In this document: piece by piece, positions 56,412 to 64,000 of the stretch
How the letters are laid out: each line of letters opens with the position of its first letter
Position numbering within the stretch: the stretch's first letter is position 1
NCBI RefSeq assembly: GCF_021869535.1
Contig: NW_026262734.1
Location: 110,085,088 to 110,149,087, forward strand
Source: Mytilus californianus
Lineage: Eukaryota > Mollusca > Bivalvia > Mytilida > Mytilidae
DNA length: 64,000 nucleotides
Direction: 5' to 3'
Notes under the pieces: generated by a model
What the model saw: the letters and a program-made list of their open reading frames with translations, nothing else
Databases searched by the model: none
What the model was told of the DNA's origin: nothing
Position numbers and translations under genes: made by a program

Positions 56412-56915
56412 AATATGTAACAAAGAAGCACAAAAAGGCATATAGACAAAGCACATTAGCAAAACTGAAAGACAAGAATACAAAAATTTACCATACCACA
56501 ACAACACAATGACGGGATGTATAAGTACAGAGCCACGTCATATGTAACAAAGAAACACAAAAAGGCATATAGACAAAGCACATAAATTTAGCAAAAATGA
56601 AAGACAAGAATACAAAACTTTACCATAGCACAATATGTATAAGTACAAAACCACGTCATATCTAACAAAGAAACTCAAAAAGGCATATACACGAAGCACA
56701 TTAGCAAAAATGAAAGACAAAATACAAAAATTGTACCATAGAACAATAACATAATGACGGTGATATATAAGTACAGGGCTACGTCATATGTAACAAAGAA
56801 ACACAAAAAAGCATATAGACAAAGCACATTAGCAAAAATGAAAGACAAAAATACAAAAATTGTACCATAGAACAATAACAGAATGACGGGATGTAAAAGT
56901 ACAGAGCCACGTCAA
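56412..56915 (-). repeat. Tandem array of about 125-bp units, four copies, in the element 3' UTR
   Basis: TATGTAACAAAGAAACACAA AAAGGCATATAGAC recurs at about 56413, 56540, 56659 and 56787, followed each time by GCACATTAGCAAAAATGAAA GAC and ending in CCACGTCA. The 60- and 66-residue minus frames at 56538-56875 come from the array. Confidence 0.9.
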
Positions 56916-57009
56916 ATGGATATCACCAAAAACAGACTAAACAGTAAAAGTAATATTCATAAAGACAAATAAAAGAATATATAACACGTTATTAAGATGA
57001 TAAACAACG

Positions 57010-58690
57010 TCAGTACCCAGAATCTATACTTCAAGACCATCGTGTATTATTTGTGAAGTTGATACGGAATATTTATCAACAAGGTCTTGGTACCTTCCGA
57101 TGAACTTTTTTAGAAAAAGGACGAGAAGTTCTTTGACATACCCCTGGTTCATCAACTTTCTGTTCAGACACCGGTGACGTTTTTCAAAGTCTGAGTAGGA
57201 GCTGCAAGCTCTTGAATAGCGAAAAAGTTGGTAAATGCATATCCCATATGCAGGTGACGTTGGTATATTGCTACTTAGGTGGGGGAAATTGATAATTTCA
57301 AAATTAAAATCGTCTCGTTTGTCATAGATTCTGGTACTGAGATGACCGTGTATGTCAAATTCGAGGCATAAGTCTAAAAATCAGGCGGAGGAAACCGTGT
57401 CTGTTGTTTTTTTCAATTTCCAGTTCTGGGGGATATATTAATGGAACGCAATCAGAAAAGTTTAGATTGTTAATGGAAAGAACATCATCAATATATCTGA
57501 ATGTGAAATTAAATGACCTGGCTTCTTTGATCTTCTTGTTTTTGACAAGTGTCTGAAGGAACTCCGATTCATATGAAAATAAGAAGAGGTCGGCAAGGAG
57601 AGGCGCACAGTTTGTTCCCATAGGAATGCCGACAATTTGTTGAAAAAGTCTACCTCCAAATTCAACAAATATGTTGTCAATAAGAAACTCCAGCATATTG
57701 ATCACTTGTTCCTCTGTGTAGCATGTTTTACCTTTTTGTTCACTATTAACAAAATATGCCGTATGGTATCCCAAAGTAATAAATTTATAGCGTATGCTAC
57801 CATTGTTATGTTGAAAAACATTGTGGATTATTTCTTTAGATGATTTCACATGGGGAATGGTGGTATACAGGGTTGAAAAATCAAAAGTTTTGATAGAACT
57901 AATTTCAGAAAGAGATCGAGATTTAAAATTATACAGAAGTTCTTTAGAGTTTTTAAGAATCCACATATGGTTAATACCACTACGCGAGTAAACAGTTTCA
58001 CAGTATTTCTGAAGACCCTCTTTCACTGCGAACAGAATTTTTGTCAATCTAATGGACAATTCTTTAGTCGAACATGCAGATGAGCCGGCAATGTACCGTT
58101 GTTTGTACGGAATTTTGTGAAGCTTAGGTATCCAATACAAACAAGGTAAGTCCTCTGATTTGTTGTTCAATGTAATTTTCATTGAAGCCATGAGGACTTA
58201 TGATTCGCCAAAATCTCATCCTTGTCAAATGATATGTTTTAGTATGTGGGATTACCTGAGTGCTCATTTATCCCTGATTCTTTTACAAGACACTCGTAGT
58301 AGTACGATTTACATACAAAGACAATATTTTTTTAAGCTTTGTCCGCATGAACAACAACATACTGATTGTGAAAAGATGATAGACATTTCTCAGCCTCTTT
58401 GTCTCTGAAAACGGACTTTGGTCGATCATTCACACAGTTTTGTAACTAATGAATGCGACGTTTTATCAGAGACCTGATTGTTTTGACCCATTCTGACAAA
58501 GTGTCCAGTTCAACTTCTTCCCGTTTAGCCCATGCTCTGGCTCAATAGAATCCATAATTATTTTGAAGTTATGGTTTCAATTGATGTGTTTGGGATCTCT
58601 AAACTTAGGACCATGAGATATCACCTTTCGGAGATTTTCATGTTGAATTATATAGCGCGCATTTAATCCAATGTGAAACGGTAAAATCCA
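57010..58690 (-). pseudogene. Penelope-like reverse transcriptase, degraded
   Basis: Upstream (58690-58200, with stops): ISHGPKFRDPKHIN, NHNFKIIMDSIE, DRPKSVFRDKEAEKCLSSF and FDKDEILANHKS. The 278-codon open part (57355-58191) has LYWIPKLHKIPYKQRYIAGS (residues 18-37, the PKLHK motif typical of Penelope-like RTs), FDFSTLYTTIPH (103-114, catalytic D104), GIPMGTNCAPLLADLFL (188-204) and FRYIDDVLS (231-239, catalytic D235 and D236). A frameshift near residue 259 is followed in another frame by FDIHGHLSTRIYDKRDDFNF, AYGICIYQLFRYSRAC and LNRKLMNQGYVKELLVLF. Core catalytic residues are intact, but stops and the frameshift make the copy dead. Confidence 0.85.
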
Positions 58691-60779
58691 AATAGAATAC
58701 AAAACAATATAAAAATTAACACACAATTATCCTCTTGATTAATTAAATCCAAAATGAATCATAAGAAATAACACATAAGTTCCAAGTCATATGAATAACA
58801 CAGCTAAAAAGGAAATATATACTTTGCCAAAATAATAATCCAAAAATGAATATAAAATATACATTAAAAACCTAAAAAATCAAACACTAATAAATTGAAT
58901 GAAAAGAAAACCAGGCCTAAGTCCTCCTCAAACTCCAATTTAAAGTCCACAAATGTGTTAATATTAACAATTTAGGGTAAACACTTTTCGAAAACTTATG
59001 AAGTTAATACCAAAGTGAAGGCCTTTGGTATCTTAATTTCTCAATTACTCGCTCCAACCAAAACAATACACTTTATTACAGTGGTGCACTAACCCACCAT
59101 CTAGTAACTCCATACAGGGCCATCTTCCATGCCTGACGTGATACCACTTATGAATGAGCTATTTTCAGCTGTAATATAATTCGAACTAAAATTGTTGTCA
59201 AGCTGATCCAAACACAGACACAACACTAAAAAATAACACGACGCAAAATTGTATTATGAGTATAATAAAAGCAACAAAACAAAATTATTCTAGTTACTAA
59301 ACTGAAAAAAACTAATCAAATTGTAAAAGGAAAAGAATAAAACAAAATGGCAAAATTCAAGCATGAACAATTTTGTTTTAAATCACGCACACGAATACTA
59401 AAACAGACACAAGCATTAACCTCAACAATTTAAGAAATTAAAATAAGAAACAGTCAACTGCTGTGTCCTTTCAATTAAAAGTTTTCCGAACACTTAACTC
59501 TTAAATTGCCAAAAAAATATGTGCCTTTTAAATAGACATCTTCAAACGTATCCTACACTAACCACTGTATTTTCGGATACATAATTTATCTGGTTAGCAC
59601 TGAATGCATATTTATCATAACTGGACACTATTGACAGTTGTTCCTACACTTGTTGAATTTGTCTCTGCTTTCGTTTAGAATATTTATTAAGAAAGTTTGA
59701 TTTACAATGCTTTTCAAAATAACCAATATTTGGAACATTTCGTACATTTCTTTTCACGTGCTATATATTTCGAGTCGGTTCTCAAGGGATCTTCAAAACC
59801 AGAGCTATAACAGATTAATGCCGTTTTTTTATAGCCAGATATTGTACCCGGATGTTTCTTCTTCACAGCCTTCATTCGATTTACGTCACTTCTAACAGCT
59901 TGCAAGTGGGTTTCAATGACCTTAGTCTATCTTTCACATAAGGTTAATAGTCCTACTTTTCTCAAGAACATTACGCATCATATTGTGATTCGGGCATTTG
60001 TCAACAACCTGATCACTTATCCGTTTATCAATGACATTGCGATCGCCAAATTCACATGTTTATGCTCTCTGTCGTATCCTGGTAATGAATTGTTCAATCT
60101 TTTCATTGGATACATGGGTTGTTCTTCGTTACATCCGGTAATACCCATCGTGTAAATGTATGTCTATTCTTTAAATCCTGTCACTCGTCGCCACTTTACT
60201 GTCGTGTATTCCATTATTATGGTCACAGATTTAACCTGTATTGGCCAATATACACTACCGTAAATTGGGTTATTTTGGTTGTAATTTTATTTTGGTTTAT
60301 TTGGTGCCTCCAATGCAAGTGCCAAAATTAAACACACGAAAATAAAGCAAAAACTAAAAATTGAAACGACAAAATCGCGTACCGGTACGACAATATCGTT
60401 ATGTTAATTATGGGGAAAATATTTTTTGTAATCATATCTTCCGTATAGTTCCTACAATACTATACATAGACAAATCTGCAATTAAATACTTGATATAATT
60501 TGACAACAATACTTTACAATTTTTACTTAATTGTCAATTTTCTGAAATTGTTAAGAAAACACAACATGAATGTTTATTCACACATGTCATATATATGCCA
60601 GGCTATTGCTTATTAGATACCGTTATTGGTAATTAGAATATCAAAACTGCCTGTAATCCTTTATCTCCAATTAATTAACATGTACTGCCAGAGGCATAAG
60701 GATTAACATTTAAATCATTGGTCATCAATAGATTAACATGTTCTGCAATAGAGATTATTAAAATTTATTTCATATGATA
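58691..60779. other. No recognised feature
   Basis: AT-rich sequence. Frames at 59707, 59916 and 60119 are short, lack start context or family resemblance, and overlap each other. Confidence 0.4.
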
Positions 60780-61199
60780 TTTGTCAAAAAATAAATAATG
60801 TATTTAAAAAGTGATTTTAATGTTAAAGATTTTATTTCATATTTTATTTCAGCTTTGAACCACAATATACGGAATTTTCTGCAATTGCATCCGAATGTTG
60901 CGCATGTGCGAGAACTGAACGGACGTTTTCAAACAGAGCTAAAGAAAAATTTCACAGAGAAGACGATATCCTTTGAATTTAATCCTTGATTTACTTGATT
61001 CAAACCCTAAAATTGTTTACCTACATACGTATTTCACAATTACCGTGAAATATTTCCAGAAAACAGTAAAAATCATCTTGTTTCAATCCGCTATATGGCG
61101 GGAAGAAATGTTTACATTGACAACAAAGAAATTTGACATTTCCGGTTTGGAAATAGAATTTGTTTATTATTGCATATTTTCCTAAACCCTTATTTTCAG

Positions 61200-61987
61200 A
61201 TGAGCAACAAATTAAAGAAATATATTGCTGAGCAACCCCAAATTCCAAGCGGATTCAGATATAAAACACCGATATTAGTATCTGACAGCACGGGCTTTAC
61301 CGTACGGAACGCCTGCCAAGACAGCGAATTCCCACTAGAATCGTGGTGCATCTCCGGAGCAAAAACATCAGAACTGGTTGACTTGATTGAGCACAGAATT
61401 CCAAAAGCAATCAAGAGACATTATCACATCATTATTTACTTTTGGTCAGGAACCTGTGATTTTACCATCAAAGAGGGGAAATTTATTAGACTTAGACACC
61501 AAAGTTCTAAAACTGTAAATACACATGTACCATATTAAGAGAATACGAAAGAGCAATACACATTGTTGAGCAACACCCAGGTGCCGAGATAAAGTTTGTG
61601 GATTGTCCCATACTGTCGATCAGCAAGTACAATAAGTTCAAAGGACATAAACAACCTGCATCATTTAAAGTTGAAGATTTCCAAGTAACAAAACAGATAC
61701 AGAAACTTAACTCTGAAATTATAAACCTAAACCAGAAATTAAACAAGAACACCATAAAAGTTAGCAAATTCTTCATCAGGGGCAGAAAAATAAAAAGAGG
61801 CGGCTATAGAAAGTCAATCAACATCTCAGTCAACAAAAAAGACGGTCTACACCCAGGAAATTTACTTAGCCTTGCCATCACCAAACAACTATTGCTTGAC
61901 ACCTACAGCGAATGCTACAACGCAATACAAGAATCAGAATTTGTCCAACTACAAGTCGAAGAAGCAGATCTATTGACATTATTCTAG
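61200..61987 (+). pseudogene. LINE ORF1, SGNH-hydrolase (esterase)-like, one frameshift
   Basis: The likely start is the ATG at 61200 (MSNKLKKYI), 10 codons inside the open frame. Blocks: ILVSDSTGFTV with the probable nucleophile Ser (codon 61287-61289); WCISGAKTSEL as the block II Gly region; YFWSGTCDFT in the place of block III (usually GxND, here GTCD); and KDGLHPGNLL (codons 61838-61867) as block V with Asp and His. Frame 61170-61538 ends at a stop; the protein resumes at about 61529 in another frame as TILREYERAIHIVEQHPG and stays open to 61987. So a single indel near 61510-61530 breaks it. Esterase-type ORF1 proteins are known in CR1/L2 LINEs; their role is thought to be in RNP or membrane interaction. 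Confidence 0.7.
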
Positions 61988-62005
61988 CACCAAGACGAAA
62001 ATACT

Positions 62006-62049
62006 GTAGTAAAGGGTTTAGGTGAGTTTATCTTATCAGTCTTTACTAC
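62006..62049 (+). other. Potential RNA hairpin between LINE ORF1 and ORF2
   Basis: GTAGTAAAG (62006-62014) and CTTTACTAC (62041-62049) are perfect complements with a 26-nt loop, in the 139-bp spacer between the ORF1 stop and the ORF2 ATG. It could influence ORF2 translation; chance is also possible. Confidence 0.35.
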
Positions 62050-62126
62050 ACCGTATCAATACAGAGTCAAACTAGAATATATTCAGTAAATAACACCTGC
62101 ATTAAATATCAACTTCAACTTTCAAA

Positions 62127-64000
62127 ATGAGGTTTATCACAATTTTTATCATCATTGCCAGCACCATCATGAACATGAAAAATGCAGCTATGGCAAACAT
62201 TGAAGATACAGATGCTCAAATAAAACAGGACACAACAGTATATAGCTTGTTAACAACAGTAAATAGACTAAAATCACCAAGAGCTTATCCTTATAAATGT
62301 AAATCAGTATCATCATATTTACTGCTCATACTATTAGCAAATGCAAATGATGTAAATCCAAACCCAGGACCAACACATAACGACAGCACTATATACCCAT
62401 GTGGAACTTGTGACCAGCCTGTGACATGGGACGACAGAGCCATAAGATGCGATACCTGTGACCAATGGTTTCATATCAACTGCCAAGATATTCACAGTAA
62501 AACCTATAGCTACCTTGTGGATGATAAAAACATCTCTGTGCGATGGGATTGTATCATTTGTGATAATCCAAACTAAAATTCCTTATGCTATGGTTCAACA
62601 GCTATCTCAACAAACAATAGCTTTAACTTATTACTAGATGGTACATTTGATATGAGTACAGCATCCCAACAAGAATGTGTAAAACCAAAACACACATCAA
62701 CTCCAAAGAGAGAAAAACAAGAAACTAGGAATAAACCATTTATACCATTAAGGATCCTAAATGTGAATTGTCAGTCCATCAGAAACAAACAACACCAAGT
62801 CCAAAATCTTATAGATAGTACAAAGCCAGACGTAATGATAATGACAGAAACTTGGTTGGATTCATCAATCACCAACAGCCAAATATTCCCTCCAGAATAT
62901 AACATCTATCGCAAGGACAGAAAAGAAAATAAAACTGGGGTGGAGTCCTTATCGCCATACACAACAAGTTTCTAAGCACTGAAATACCAGAACTAGACAC
63001 TAACTGTGAAATAATATGGGCACGAATACAACAAAAAGGCACAAAAGACCTCTACATATGCTCATATTATAATCCAAAAACATCTAACAAAGAGAGCCTC
63101 TCAGAATTTGAAACAGCTGTAACTAGAGCCTCACAAAACAATGCATGCTTAATGATTGGGGGTGACTTCAACCTACCAGGATGGAACTGGACAAACAAAA
63201 CAGTCCGCCAAGGAACTCAACATGCAGAACAACATTACCAGCTTACAGATATTCTTGATGACAATGGATTAACTCAATTAGTACAAGAGCCAACTAGAAA
63301 TAAAAACACTTTGGACCTTCTTATAACCAACTGTCCTAGTAAAATGATGAGACTTGATGTCATTCCAGGAATTTCAGACCATGATATTGTGTATGCAGAA
63401 ATGAACACCAATCCAATGACAAACAAACAAAAGCCAAGAAAAATCCAACTGTATAGAAGAGCTAAATGGGACAGCATAAAAGAGGATATGAATTTGCTTT
63501 ATATCAAAATTCAAAAAGAAAGCCTGAACAAGAAGACAAACATCAATATACTCTGGAACATGTTCAAAGAAGACCTAGAAAGCAGTACTAACCAGCATAT
63601 ACCTTCCAAAGTATGCAAGACTAAGGACAAAAACCCATGGATAACCCAGGAAATCAAAAAACTTATGAGACGAAGAGACCGAGCTTATAATAAGAAAAAG
63701 AAATCAAACCATGCTACTGATGTTAAAAGATTTAAACAACTGAAACAAACCATCCAAAGAAAATCAAGACAAGCCTATTGGAAGTATATAGAAGACATAA
63801 TAACTCCAGAAGATAACGAGGACATCCGTTCACCAACAAAAAGATTCTGGACCTATATCAAACACAAGAAAAGTGATAAAAATGGAGTAGCACCACTTAG
63901 AAGAAATGGGAAATTAGAAACTGACCCAATAAATAAAGCAAATATTCTAAATGATCAATTTCAATCAGTCTTCTCTGCTGCATGTCCAATCAGTAAACGA
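62127..64000 (+). pseudogene. LINE ORF2 (leader, 2A-like, PHD finger, APE endonuclease, start of RT), partial and broken
   Basis: Start MRFITIFIIIASTIM (62127), a hydrophobic leader resembling a signal peptide. Residues 75-82 are the 2A-like DVNPNPGP. Residues 92-145 are a PHD finger with C92, C95, C108, C111, H116, C119, C142, C145. A single in-frame TAA at 62574 interrupts; the same frame goes on to the endonuclease (LRILNVNCQSIRNKQ, MIMTETWLDSS). At 62937-62940 one base is lost in a G run, and the endonuclease continues in the next frame: GVLIAIHNKFL, YYNPKTSNKES, MIGGDFNLPGWNW, ISDHDIVYAEM. All APE catalytic positions (N, E, DxN, SDH) are present. Then the linker (NPWITQEIKKLMRRRDRAY, KRFWTYIKHKKS, ILNDQFQSVFS) runs to the edge. 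Confidence 0.85.
62349..62372 (+). other. 2A-like (NPGP) translational recoding motif
   Basis: Codes DVNPNPGP, preceded by SYLLLILLANAN. The consensus is D(V/I)ExNPGP; here Glu is replaced by Asn, as in the looser NPNPGP/HPNPGP versions of some LINEs. If active, the ribosome would release after G81 and resume at P82, separating the hydrophobic leader from the PHD-endonuclease-RT protein. Confidence 0.65.

Larger units (their letters stand above)
56040..58690 (-). mobile_element. Penelope-like element, most complete copy
   Basis: On the minus strand the coding region (58690 to about 57010) is followed by a 3' UTR down to about 56040, ending in the block shared with 50275-50410. The 3' UTR contains a tandem array at 56412-56915. 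No GIY-YIG endonuclease domain was recognised after the RT, so it is either an endonuclease-lacking type or lost that part. No terminal repeats were identified. Confidence 0.75.
60780..64000 (+). mobile_element. CR1/L2-type LINE, 5' region to endonuclease, cut by the window edge
   Basis: Two ORFs in order: ORF1 (SGNH-hydrolase-like) at 61200-61987 and the start of ORF2 (leader, 2A-like motif, PHD finger, APE endonuclease, RT linker) from 62127 past 64000. The 5' boundary is not visible; 60780-61199 is taken as possible 5' UTR. Only three inactivating lesions were found, so it is a fairly young copy. The RT domain lies beyond the window. Confidence 0.8.

Noticed and set aside
57355-58191. Host reverse transcriptase or telomerase gene
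   Set aside because: PKLHK, GIPMG and YIDD context, stops upstream, a frameshift downstream and related fragments elsewhere show a Penelope-like element copy; no telomerase-specific domain is seen.

Overview
The window is AT-rich eukaryotic genomic DNA with long non-coding stretches, many dispersed repeats and few genes. Several repeat families are ones I associate with marine mussels (Mytilus and relatives). Examples are the family opening GATGTGGTATGATTGCC, the module containing CCATGGCGTTGTCAGTTTG, and the module containing GCGCGTTTCGTCTACATAAG. I therefore read it as a bivalve mollusc chromosome segment, most likely a mussel. That placement rests on recall of repeat families, not on a search.

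Only two convincing host protein-coding ORFs are visible, both single open frames on the minus strand. At 6672-8339 is a 555-residue basic, Ser/Pro-rich protein of unknown function. Its last codons lie inside a 38-bp minisatellite, and its upstream region carries two perfect TCACGTGA boxes. At 51951-54539 is an 862-residue protein with N-terminal ankyrin repeats and a C-terminal Mab-21/cGAS-like nucleotidyltransferase whose three acidic metal-binding positions are all present. This is the most interesting gene in the window, a candidate cytosolic innate immune sensor (cGLR). A possible last exon of a membrane protein lies at 12469-12870 (weak).

The rest is mobile and repetitive DNA. 1-6.7 kb: tandem repeats, a long foldback element, a MITE with repeated TCCCG motifs, and three minisatellites (45, 34 and 38 bp). 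9-19 kb: tRNA-derived SINE pieces, a Penelope-like reverse transcriptase scrap, a five-copy 540-bp satellite and nested insertions. 18-34 kb: many copies of one dispersed repeat family (called family A here, variants A1 and A2), several foldback elements, and a decayed Penelope-like element. 35-42 kb: a 54-bp tandem array that starts inside a SINE, a 211-bp foldback with identical 81-bp arms, and a LINE 3' end inserted into a Gypsy-type protease fragment. 44-50 kb: another Penelope-like element, carrying a 90-bp MITE with 8-bp target duplication, and more SINEs. 56-58.7 kb: the longest Penelope-like element. 61.2-64 kb: a nearly complete CR1/L2-type LINE running off the right edge. Its ORF1 is an SGNH-hydrolase-like protein; its ORF2 starts with a hydrophobic leader, a 2A-like NPGP motif, a PHD finger and an APE endonuclease.

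An unexpected recurring structure: two short perfect palindromes (34 and 31 bp), 21 kb apart and unrelated in sequence, are each flanked by a perfect 7-bp direct repeat, as if inserted with target-site duplication.
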